The translations under genes and the position numbers were made by a program. The notes beneath the pieces are model-generated. The model was not told the DNA's origin, made no database searches, and saw nothing but the letters and a program-made list of their open reading frames with translations. This document shows positions 6,733 to 14,856 of a stretch of 22,534 nt of DNA, piece by piece. Every line of letters starts with the position of its first letter. Position 1 is the stretch's first letter. This DNA comes from an uncultured Myxococcales bacterium (GTDB lineage Bacteria > Myxococcota_A > Polyangia > Polyangiales > Polyangiaceae), in assembly GCA_937998045.1 (NCBI GenBank), contig CALKVG010000617.1:1-22534 (forward strand), written 5' to 3'.

Positions 6733-9700
6733 GTGGCCCTGAACGAGCACGAAGCGAACGGGAAGGGGATTCGTCGGACCGGTAGGAAGGGAGGCCACGA
6801 GCGGCAGAGGAAGTCGACCTACGAGCTCCCGCCGCCGGCCAGGAGGCACCTCGAACGTTTGCTCGCCGCCGTTCGCGCGGCAAGTCGCGGCGACTTCGAA
6901 GTGCGTATCTCCGCTGCGAACGTGGGCCACGAGCTGGTCGGAGAGATCGACGAGGCGTTCAACGAGCTCCTCGAACGCAACGCGGCACTCGCGCGGGAGC
7001 TCGTTCGCGTTGGACGCGTCGTAGGCCGGGAGGGGCGGCTGAGCGAACGCGTGTCCCTGGGCGAGGACGTGGAGGGGGGATGGGCGGCCTGCGTGGGCGC
7101 CATCAACGCTCTCATAGGTGACCTGATGCGGCCCACGACCGAGCTTGCGCGCGTCATCGGCGCGGTCGCGTCGGGCGATCTCTCGCAGAAGATGGCGCTC
7201 GAGATCGAGCAGCAACCCCTCAAAGGGGAGTTCCTGGACATCGGCAAGACCGTCAACGCGATGGTGGCGCAACTCAACGCGTTCGCCGCGGAGGTCGCGC
7301 GCGTGGCGAAGGAGGTGGGGACCGACGGGAAACTCGGCGGGCAGGCGGACGTAAGGGGGGTCTCCGGTGTCTGGAAGGATCTCACGGACAACGTGAACGG
7401 AATGGCGTCGAACCTGACGACGCAGGTGCGCGGGATCGTGAAGGTCGTGACCGCGGTGGCCAATGGCGACCTCACCCAGCGCCTCGAGGTCAACGCAAAG
7501 GGAGAGGTCGCGGCGCTGGCGGACACGCTGAACGGCATGACCAAGACCCTCGGCATCTTCGCCGAACAGGTGATCAACGTCGCGCGGACGGTGGGCGTCG
7601 AGGGCAAGCTCGGCGCGCAAGCGCAGGTGCCGAACGTCGCGGGCAGCTGGAAGGACCTCACCGACAACGTCAACCTGCTCGCCAACAATCTAACGTCGCA
7701 GGTCCGCAACATCGTGGAGGTGACGACCGCCGTCGCCAACGGCGACCTATCTCGCAAGATCAGCGTGGACGCGCGCGGCGAGGTGAATGAGCTGAAGAAC
7801 ACGATCAACACGATGGTCGATCAGCTTCGCTCGTTCGCGTCGGAGGTCACTCGTGTGGCGCGCGAGGTCGGCATCGAAGGCGAGCTCGGTGGCCAGGCGG
7901 ACGTGAAGGGGGTGTCCGGCACGTGGAAGGACTTGACCGACAACGTCAACGTCCTCGCGGCGAACCTCACCGACCAGGTTCGCAACATCGCGAAGGTCAC
8001 GACGGCGGTTGCCAACGGCGACCTATCCCAGAAGATCACGGTCAGCGCGAAGGGGGAGGTGCTCGAGCTCAAGAACACGATCAACACGATGGTCGACCAG
8101 CTTCGCGCCTTCGCGGGCGAGGTCACGCGCGTCGCGAAGGAGGTCGGGACCGAGGGAAAGCTCGGCGGCCAGGCGCAGGTCCCGGGCGTGTCCGGCACGT
8201 GGAAGGACCTGACCGACAACGTGAACTTCATGGCTCGCAACCTGACGACGCAGGTGCGCGGCATCGTCAAGGTCGTCACCGCAGTCGCGAACGGGGAGCT
8301 CTCGCAGAAGCTCATTGGCGTCGAGGCGAAGGGCGAGATCGCCGCGCTCGCCGATACCATCAACAACATGTGCGACACCCTGGGGACGTTCGCCGATCAG
8401 GTGAGCACCGTCGCCCGCGAGGTCGGCATCGAGGGCAAACTCGGGGGGCAGGCGAAGGTGCCCGGTGCAATGGGCACGTGGCGACAGCTCACCGACAACG
8501 TGAACCAGCTCGCCGCAAACCTGACCGGTCAGGTGCGCGCGATCTCCGACGTCGCCACCGCCGTGACCAAGGGCGACCTCACGCGATCGATCGACGTGCA
8601 GGCGGAGGGCGAGGTTGCGCTCCTCAAGGACAACATCAATCAGATGATCCTGAACTTGAGGGAGACCACGCAGAAGAACACGGAGCAAGACTGGCTCAAG
8701 ACCAACCTCGCGCGCTTCTCGAGCATGATGCAGGGACAGAAGGACCTGCAGACCGTGTCCGAGATGATCATGAGCGAGCTCACGCCTCTGGTCTCGGCGC
8801 ACCAGGGAGCGTTCTTCATCATGGAACACGACAGTGGCACGCCGACGCTCGTGCTGCGTAGCACGTACGCCTATCGCGAGCGCAAGAACGTGCCGCATCG
8901 CTTCCGCATCGGCGAGGGGCTCGTCGGGCAGTGTGCGCGCGAGCGCAAGCCGATTGTTCTGACTCGCGTGCCCGCCGACTACATCCAGATCAGCTCCGGT
9001 CTCGGCGAGAGTCCTCCCCTCACGATCATCGTTCTGCCGGTGCTCTTCGAGGGCGAGGTTATGGCAGTCGTAGAACTCGCGTCCTTCCATCCGTTCAGCC
9101 AGATTCACCAGCTCTTCCTCGACCAGCTCGCGGTGAGCATCGGGGTCGTGCTCAACATGATCACGGCGAGCATGCGCACCGAGCAGCTCCTGCAGCAATC
9201 GCAGGGGCTCACGCAGGAGCTGCAAGACCAGTCGAAGGAGCTGCAGTCGCAGCAGGACGAGCTGCGCCGGACCAATCTGGCTCTCGAGAAGCAGGCTCTC
9301 GAGCTCGAGGAAAAGGCGCGGCTGCTCGCGGAGCAAAACGAGAAGGTCGAAATCAAGAATCGGGAGGTCGAGCAGGCGCGCTGCTCGCTGGAAGAGAAGG
9401 CGGAGCAGCTCGCGCTGGCCTCGAAGTACAAATCCGAATTTCTCGCGAACATGTCGCACGAGCTGCGCACGCCTCTCAACAGCCTCTTGATCCTCGCGCG
9501 GCTGCTCGCGGACAACCCCCAGTCGAACCTCACGGGCCAGCAGGTCGACTACGCGCGAACCATCTATGCGTCGGGCGCGGACCTGCTCTCGCTCATCAAC
9601 GAGATCCTCGATCTGTCGAAGGTCGAAGCGGGAAAGATGGCGGTCGATCCTCGCGCCGTTCTCGTCGAGGACGTCGTGGAATCGATCCGGCGGAGCTGCG

Positions 9701-11466
9701 AGCCGCTCGCGGACCAGAAGAGGCTCTCGTTCGTAACCGAGACCGCCCCGGGGACGATCGAGACGATCGTCACCGATTCGCAGCGGGTGCAGCAGGTCCT
9801 GAAGAACCTGCTCTCGAACGCCTTCAAGTTCACGGACCAGGGAGCCGTCACGCTTCGCGTCGGCATGGCGGATCCCTCGCGGCTCACGCGAGAGTCGCTG
9901 CGGACGGCGGCGCGGGTCGTCGCGTTCGAGGTGACCGACACGGGCATCGGCATCCCCGAGGACAAGCAGAAGCTCATTTTCGAGGCGTTCCAACAGGCGG
10001 ACGGAACCACGAACCGGCGATACGGCGGCACCGGATTGGGCCTCTCGATCAGCCGCGAGATCAGCCGATTGCTCGGCGGTGAGATACAGCTCAAGAGCAA
10101 ACCGGGACGCGGTAGCACCTTCACGCTCTACTTGCCGGAGTCAATCGGTGCGGCGCGTGCGCCAGCCGTCGCGACGCGATTGCAGGCCCCGACATTGCCC
10201 GAGAGCGTGCTGACGGAAGCTTCCTCGGCCGGGTCCTCCGTGTCGCGACCTGCGCCGATCGAGGACGATCGCGAGAGTCTTCGCCCCGGCGATCGCGTGC
10301 TCCTCGTGATCGAGGACGACGAGCATTTCGCGCGCACGCTGATGGCGATGGCGCGGATGGCTGGCTTCAAGGTCGTCGTCGCGACCCGGGGCGACACCGG
10401 ACTGGCGCTCGCCGCCCAGATCAGGCCGAGCGCGATCACCCTCGATCTCGAGCTGCCCGTGTACGACGGGTGGACGGTGTTCGATCGACTGAAGCGCGAT
10501 CCATTGACGCGCGACATTCCCGTGCAGGTGATAACGATACGCGAGGCGGACGGACGCGGCGCGGCCCTCGACGCCTTCGCCTACCTCGAAAAGCCGGTGA
10601 CCAAGGAGGCGCTCGACGGCGCATTCGCCCATCTGCGCGGTCACGTGGTTCGAGCGATTCGGCTGCTCCTGCTCGTCGAAGACAACGACACGGAGCGGGA
10701 TGCCGTGACCCGCGTGATCCAGGAAGCGGGAGGGGTGGAGGTCACCGCGGTGCAGTCGGCGGAGGAGGCGGTTTTCGCCTTGGAGCAGCAGGTCTTCGAC
10801 TGCATGATCGTCGATCTCGTGCTGCCGGGGCTGGACGGCATCAGCCTGCTCGCGGAGGTACGCAAGCGCGACGTTTGGAAGACGCTGCCCATCGTCGTCT
10901 ATACGGGAAAGGACCTTGCGCCGGACGAAGAGACCAAGCTGAAGCAGCTCGCCTCGTCGGTCGTCGTGAAGTCCGGGCTCGCCTCGCTCGATCAGCTCGC
11001 GGACCAAACGAAGCATTTCCTGCGGCGCGTGACGGGGGAGACTCCCCACGATCGATCCAGCGCGGGTGGCGGTGCGAAGACGGTCCTCGTCGTCGACGAC
11101 GACGCAAGAAACATCTTCGCGCTCTCGAGCGCGCTCGAGACAGCGGGCCATCGCGTCGTGTATGCCGAGAACGGTCGCACGGGCATCCAGATGCTGTCGG
11201 AGAACACCGGGATCGACGTCATCCTGATGGACATCATGATGCCCGTCATGGATGGCTACGAGACCATCCGAGCGATCCGCGAGGATCCGCGGTACGCCGA
11301 GCTGCCGATCATCGCGGTAACGGCGAAGGCCCCCGCCGAAGATCGGGAGCGCTGCCTCGCCGCGGGGGCGTCCGACCACGTGTCGAAGCCGGTCGACACG
11401 AGCCGACTGCTGGAGTGCATAGCCATGCTTACGGCGCGGCGGGGCGCGTCGATCGGAGTCGGCTGA
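6733..11466 (+). CDS. Soluble poly-HAMP hybrid histidine kinase with GAF and three receivers
   Basis: This 1577-residue protein has no transmembrane span. Residues about 40-640 form a chain of some 13 HAMP-like units in which canonical (TAVANGDLSQKI) and divergent (VAREVGIEGKLGGQA) forms alternate with a 92-residue period. A GAF domain (about 655-805) and a Gln/Glu-rich coiled coil (about 815-900) follow. Next are HisKA with His909 in MSHELRTPLN and HATPase (N-box NLLSNAFKFT, DTGIGIPE, GGTGLGLSIS). Three receivers follow with phosphoacceptors Asp1238 (LDLELP), Asp1361 (VDLVLP) and Asp1500 (MDIMMP). There is no Hpt domain. The layout resembles fungal group III (Nik1/Os-1) osmosensing kinases, in which stacked HAMP units transmit the signal, and related soluble bacterial kinases. 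It is the first gene of a two-gene unit; its stop shares one base with the next start. Confidence 0.93.
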   Translation: MALNEHEANGKGIRRTGRKGGHERQRKSTYELPPPARRHLERLLAAVRAASRGDFEVRISAANVGHELVGEIDEAFNELLERNAALARELVRVGRVVGREGRLSERVSLGEDVEGGWAACVGAINALIGDLMRPTTELARVIGAVASGDLSQKMALEIEQQPLKGEFLDIGKTVNAMVAQLNAFAAEVARVAKEVGTDGKLGGQADVRGVSGVWKDLTDNVNGMASNLTTQVRGIVKVVTAVANGDLTQRLEVNAKGEVAALADTLNGMTKTLGIFAEQVINVARTVGVEGKLGAQAQVPNVAGSWKDLTDNVNLLANNLTSQVRNIVEVTTAVANGDLSRKISVDARGEVNELKNTINTMVDQLRSFASEVTRVAREVGIEGELGGQADVKGVSGTWKDLTDNVNVLAANLTDQVRNIAKVTTAVANGDLSQKITVSAKGEVLELKNTINTMVDQLRAFAGEVTRVAKEVGTEGKLGGQAQVPGVSGTWKDLTDNVNFMARNLTTQVRGIVKVVTAVANGELSQKLIGVEAKGEIAALADTINNMCDTLGTFADQVSTVAREVGIEGKLGGQAKVPGAMGTWRQLTDNVNQLAANLTGQVRAISDVATAVTKGDLTRSIDVQAEGEVALLKDNINQMILNLRETTQKNTEQDWLKTNLARFSSMMQGQKDLQTVSEMIMSELTPLVSAHQGAFFIMEHDSGTPTLVLRSTYAYRERKNVPHRFRIGEGLVGQCARERKPIVLTRVPADYIQISSGLGESPPLTIIVLPVLFEGEVMAVVELASFHPFSQIHQLFLDQLAVSIGVVLNMITASMRTEQLLQQSQGLTQELQDQSKELQSQQDELRRTNLALEKQALELEEKARLLAEQNEKVEIKNREVEQARCSLEEKAEQLALASKYKSEFLANMSHELRTPLNSLLILARLLADNPQSNLTGQQVDYARTIYASGADLLSLINEILDLSKVEAGKMAVDPRAVLVEDVVESIRRSCEPLADQKRLSFVTETAPGTIETIVTDSQRVQQVLKNLLSNAFKFTDQGAVTLRVGMADPSRLTRESLRTAARVVAFEVTDTGIGIPEDKQKLIFEAFQQADGTTNRRYGGTGLGLSISREISRLLGGEIQLKSKPGRGSTFTLYLPESIGAARAPAVATRLQAPTLPESVLTEASSAGSSVSRPAPIEDDRESLRPGDRVLLVIEDDEHFARTLMAMARMAGFKVVVATRGDTGLALAAQIRPSAITLDLELPVYDGWTVFDRLKRDPLTRDIPVQVITIREADGRGAALDAFAYLEKPVTKEALDGAFAHLRGHVVRAIRLLLLVEDNDTERDAVTRVIQEAGGVEVTAVQSAEEAVFALEQQVFDCMIVDLVLPGLDGISLLAEVRKRDVWKTLPIVVYTGKDLAPDEETKLKQLASSVVVKSGLASLDQLADQTKHFLRRVTGETPHDRSSAGGGAKTVLVVDDDARNIFALSSALETAGHRVVYAENGRTGIQMLSENTGIDVILMDIMMPVMDGYETIRAIREDPRYAELPIIAVTAKAPAEDRERCLAAGASDHVSKPVDTSRLLECIAMLTARRGASIGVG
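7141..8660 (+). repeat. Tandem 276-base repeats encoding HAMP pairs
   Basis: The codon for the Trp of W-K-D-L-T-D-N-V-N recurs at 7372, 7648, 7924 and 8200, exactly 276 bases apart. It recurs again at 8479 as W-R-Q, after a one-codon insertion (LIGVEAKG). Each period encodes one canonical plus one divergent HAMP unit. This is an in-gene duplication array and a likely site for recombination and misassembly. Confidence 0.9.
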
Positions 11467-13583
11467 TGAAGGAACCCACCATTCTCGCGGTCGACGACAG
11501 CCCGGCCAATTTGGTCGCGCTCGAGGCGGTGCTGCAGCCGCTCGGCCATCGCATCGAGACGGCCGCCACGCCGGCGGAGGCACTCCGCAAGCTGCTCCAG
11601 CAGGAGTTCGCGCTGGTGCTCCTCGACGTTCATCTCCCCGGGATGAGCGGCTTCGAGATCGCAGCATTGATCAAGAAGCACCCGAGGCTGTCCGACGTAC
11701 CGATCATTTTCATCACCGGCGTGAGCCGCGAAGCCAGCCACGTCTTCGAGGGATACGCACAGGGCGCGGTCGACTATTTGACGAAACCGTTCGAGCCCAA
11801 TCTCTTGCGCGCGAAGGTGCGTGTCTTCGTCGAGCTCTACAGGCGGCAGCAGAAGATCCGCGACCAGGAGGTCATCATTTACCAGCACGAGCTTCGCGAG
11901 CTCGAACGGCGCAACGCAGAGCGCGTACGCCACCTGGTCGAGTCGATGCCCCTTCCGTTGATTGGCCTGCACGCCGACGGGACGGAGTACGTTCGCAACC
12001 GGGCGTGGACGGAGCTCTTCGGGCCCCCCACTCCGATCAACGGCCTGCTCGCCGAGCGCTTCGTTCACCCCGACGATCGCGCCGCGATAGATGCCGCCTT
12101 GCGACACGCGATGCAGTCGCGCGAGGCCTTCGATCTCGAGTGCCGTCTCCTTCGCGACGGCGAGACGGCGTTCCGGTGGCACCTGCTGAAGGGCGTGCCC
12201 CAGGCGAGGGGCGATCCGACCGGAGCGCCGTGCATCGTGACCGCGATCGACATCCACGCGCAGAAGCGCGCCGACGAGGAGCGCGAGCGGCTGCTCGAGC
12301 GTGAGCTCCGTGCCCGGGAGGAGGCGGAGGCGTCCAACCGCACGAAGGACCAGTTTCTGGCGACGGTTTCTCACGAACTTCGCACGCCCCTCACGGCGAT
12401 CGTCGGCTGGTGCAGCATGCTCAATACCGGCATCCTGGACGCCGAGAAGACCGCGCACGCCCTGCAAACGATTTCGCGGTGCGCCCAGACGCAAGCGCGG
12501 CTGGTCAATGATCTGCTCGACGTATCGCGGATCGCGACGGGCAAGCTGGATCTGCACGTGACGCGAGTCGATTTGCGTCAGGTGATCATGGATTCAATCG
12601 AGACGGTCCGTCCGACCGCGGACGGCACAGGGATCGCGATCTCCCTGGACACCCCGCCCGGACAGGAGGATCTGCCCGTCGTTGGCGACGCGGCGAGATT
12701 GCAGCAGATCGTGGTCAATCTTCTCGGAAACGCCGTGAAGTTCACACCGAAGGGAGGGCGCGTTCGGGTCTCCACAGCCCAAGCGGCGGGTTGCGCGCGT
12801 CTCGCGATCGAAGACGACGGCATCGGCATTTCTCCCGACTTCTTGCCTCACATCTTCGAGCGGTTCCGCCAGGCCGACGGCACAGCGGCGCGCGCGCACG
12901 AAGGCCTCGGTCTCGGCCTGTCCATCGTGAAGCATCTGGTCGAAAGCCACGGCGGTACGGTGGTCGCGGAGAGCCGCGGCATCGGCCAGGGTTCGCGGTT
13001 CACGGTCACGCTGCCGCTGGCGATCCTTCAGGCGCTGCCCACCGTGCGCGACGCAGGGCCAGAGGCGGTCGGGGCGGTGCTCGCCGTCGGAGAGGTAGGG
13101 CTGCCGCTGGGGTGGGAGCGCCGGCTCGAGGGCATCTCGGTCCTTCTCGTGGACGATCTGGAGCAGACGCGCGAGGTCGTCGCGTCGATTCTGGCGGGCT
13201 GCGGGGCCACCGTCAGGGCCGTGCCGAACGGCGCCGAAGCGCTCAGCGCCTTGCGGGCGGGCCCTCCCGACGTCCTCGTCTCCGACATCGGCATGCCCGG
13301 CCAGGACGGCTACGAGCTCATTCGCGAAGTTCGATCGCTGCCGGCCTCGCAAGGTGGCACCGTGCCGGCCATCGCTCTCACCGCCTATGCGAGGCCGGAG
13401 GACCGAAGGCGAGCGCGTGACGAGGGATATCAGGTCCACCTGACGAAGCCCGTCGAGCCGCGGGAGTTCGTCTTCGTCGTCGGAAGTCTCGCCCGCGCCC
13501 GATCGGAGCGGCGAACCGGTGGGGCGAGCGAACGCGCAGCCGCGACTACGCTCCCGGCCTATGCGGCGGCGCGCAGCGCGTGA
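11466..13583 (+). CDS. REC-PAS-histidine kinase-REC hybrid sensor
   Basis: The 705-residue protein starts with a receiver (Asp54 in LLDVHLPGMSG, Lys107 in LTKPFEP). A coiled linker and a PAS domain at about 155-270 follow (VESMPLPLIGLHADG, FVHPDDRAAI). Next are HisKA with His303 in VSHELRTPLTAI, HATPase (NLLGNAVKFTP, DDGIGISPD, GLGLGLSIV) and a second receiver with Asp607 (VSDIGMPGQDG) and Lys in LTKPVEP. No membrane span is present. The ATG overlaps the upstream TGA by one base, so the two kinases are probably translationally coupled. The N-terminal receiver makes it a plausible phosphorelay partner of the poly-HAMP kinase: that protein could phosphorylate Asp54 and so tune this kinase (inference). 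The Ala/Arg-rich last 40 residues look unstructured. Confidence 0.93.
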   Translation: MKEPTILAVDDSPANLVALEAVLQPLGHRIETAATPAEALRKLLQQEFALVLLDVHLPGMSGFEIAALIKKHPRLSDVPIIFITGVSREASHVFEGYAQGAVDYLTKPFEPNLLRAKVRVFVELYRRQQKIRDQEVIIYQHELRELERRNAERVRHLVESMPLPLIGLHADGTEYVRNRAWTELFGPPTPINGLLAERFVHPDDRAAIDAALRHAMQSREAFDLECRLLRDGETAFRWHLLKGVPQARGDPTGAPCIVTAIDIHAQKRADEERERLLERELRAREEAEASNRTKDQFLATVSHELRTPLTAIVGWCSMLNTGILDAEKTAHALQTISRCAQTQARLVNDLLDVSRIATGKLDLHVTRVDLRQVIMDSIETVRPTADGTGIAISLDTPPGQEDLPVVGDAARLQQIVVNLLGNAVKFTPKGGRVRVSTAQAAGCARLAIEDDGIGISPDFLPHIFERFRQADGTAARAHEGLGLGLSIVKHLVESHGGTVVAESRGIGQGSRFTVTLPLAILQALPTVRDAGPEAVGAVLAVGEVGLPLGWERRLEGISVLLVDDLEQTREVVASILAGCGATVRAVPNGAEALSALRAGPPDVLVSDIGMPGQDGYELIREVRSLPASQGGTVPAIALTAYARPEDRRRARDEGYQVHLTKPVEPREFVFVVGSLARARSERRTGGASERAAATTLPAYAAARSA

Positions 13584-13676
13584 GGCTATCCGCCCGTCAG
13601 ACCCGTCAAGCCGGCCAGGACGATGCACCCGGCGAAGGCGCATGCCGAGACGTCTTGCTCGGCTGAGTTGGCGTAA

Positions 13677-14628
13677 CCCCCGGGACGGAGGGCGTATTCG
13701 ACCGGCGGGAGCTCGGGAGACATCGTCGGCAAGATCAGCGTCGGCTATCAGGGTTGGTTCACTGCGGCCGGTGACGGCTCACCCCTAAACCCGCCATGGT
13801 GGCACTGGACGCCGATCGCAACACGCCGGCGACGAGCGACATCTCGATCAAATCGTGGCCCGACATAGGCGACTACACCCAGACCTACGCGACCGGCCTC
13901 GCGAATCTCAACGGCGGCGGCGCGGCCAACCTTTACTCCGACTGGGATGCCTCGACGGTCGACGTCCAGGTGCAGTGGAGAACGTGGGCATCGACACGAT
14001 CGCGCTCCAGCGTTTCGGTGACTTCCGCGGCACGGGCCAGCCGCGCGACGTGGTGGCCGGGCACGTGCGCGACGCGGCGCAAGCGCACGGCCGCAAGTTC
14101 TACATCATGTACGACATCAGCGGCTGGGACACCTTCCAGACCGACCTGAAGTCCGATTGGACCCAGAACATCGTGGGTGAGCTCCACCTCACCGACTCGC
14201 CGGCTTATGCGAAGCAAAACGGCAAACCGGTGGTGTGCATCTGGGGCGTCGGCTACAGCGGACATCCCGGTACGCCGCAGACGACGCTCGACGTGATTAC
14301 CTGGTTTCAAGGGCAGGGCCTGTACGTGATCGGCGGCGTCGGCAACGACTGGCGCACGGCCGACGGCACGCGCTGGTCGCAGGCGAGCTTCGGGCAAGTG
14401 TTCGACACCCTCGACGCGATTTCACCGTGGATGGTCGGCATAATTGGCGACGACGCCGAGACGGCCGCCACCTCCGCGGGCATCCCGGGCGGCACGAGCT
14501 TCGTCACGCTCGATGAAGACGGCACCCAGTGCTCGTCCGATTACTACCTGCGTCTCACCGGCGACGGCGGCAAGATGCTGAAGCAGCACATCCCGCTCAC
14601 GGCGACACGGCCCACCTCGCCGATGTGA
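13677..14628 (+). pseudogene. Decayed GH71/99-like glycoside hydrolase
   Basis: Three consecutive reading frames give one continuous match to the GH71/GH99-like (xylosidase/arabinosidase-annotated) family. The first reads GKISVGYQGWFTAAGDGSP and WWHW (13728-13812). The second reads DISIKSWPDIGDYTQTYATG to STVDVQVQW (13814-13978). The third reads ENVGIDTIALQRFGDF through KFYIMYDISGWD, KPVVCIWGVGYS and DAISPWMVG to the stop at 14628. Both frame changes equal loss of one base (or four, see findings). The first frame opens only after a TAA at 13674 and has no start codon, and the signal peptide is missing. After SPWMVG the sequence jumps to the family C-terminus (TLDEDGTQCSSDYYLRLTG), so a conserved central segment also appears deleted in frame. 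A downstream ORF alone would not fold into the barrel. Sequencing error could explain the shifts but not the missing segment. Confidence 0.75.
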
Positions 14629-14688
14629 GCGAGGTTGGCGGCCTCCCGCACGGGTTGGGAGCCGGTTCGCGCGGTTGGCGTAGCACAT

Positions 14689-14694
14689 TGCGCA
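14689..14694 (+). promoter_or_regulatory. Single TGCGCA core upstream of the second FHA activator
   Basis: AGCACATTGCGCA here resembles the innermost repeat of the triple arrays at 599-637 and 20086-20124 (AGCACCGATGTGCGC and AGCAATGTGCGC on their minus strands). It lies 53 bases from the palindromic box, against 54 and 45 in the other two. The outer two repeats are degenerate or absent. Confidence 0.3.
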
Positions 14695-14746
14695 GAGTGA
14701 GATCGTGCGGAGGGCCAGATATCGCGTTTCTCGCGGGAATGCGCTC

Positions 14747-14759
14747 GCACGGATTGTGC
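14747..14759. promoter_or_regulatory. Palindromic box GCACGGATTGTGC
   Basis: This matches the GCACGAACCGTGC box at 10 of 13 positions and lies 98 bases before the ATG at 14857. The others lie 92 and 101 bases before their genes. See findings for the three-gene comparison. Confidence 0.4.
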
Positions 14760-14809
14760 TCAAAGGACGCGAGCGGGATGCGGCGAGCACTTCCGAACTC
14801 GAGACTGTC

Positions 14810-14814
14810 GATAT
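14810..14814 (+). promoter_or_regulatory. Candidate -10 (GATAT) of the second FHA activator
   Basis: GATAT followed by GCTGGGCCGGCAC lies 42 bases before the ATG, matching the arrangement before the paralogous activator at 441. Confidence 0.35.
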
Positions 14815-14856
14815 GCTGGGCCGGCACTCACCTTCCCGGCCGGAGCGGTCCCCACG

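Noticed and set aside
7141..8660. Regular repeats considered as a CRISPR or minisatellite array
   Set aside because: The units are 276 bases, fully coding and encode HAMP domains.
8023..9993. 656-codon minus-strand open frame antisense to the poly-HAMP kinase
   Set aside because: It mirrors codon bias of the real gene (Leu/Arg/Glu-rich with no domain). The plus-strand frame has unmistakable HAMP, GAF and kinase motifs.
10141..11667. 508-codon minus-strand frame antisense to the receiver domains
   Set aside because: This is a shadow of the receivers and of the next gene's start; no recognisable protein.
14675..14691. Possible sigma-54 promoter (TTGG and TTGC) before the second FHA activator
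   Set aside because: The GG to GC distance is 13 bases instead of the required 12, and the intervening bases do not match the consensus.
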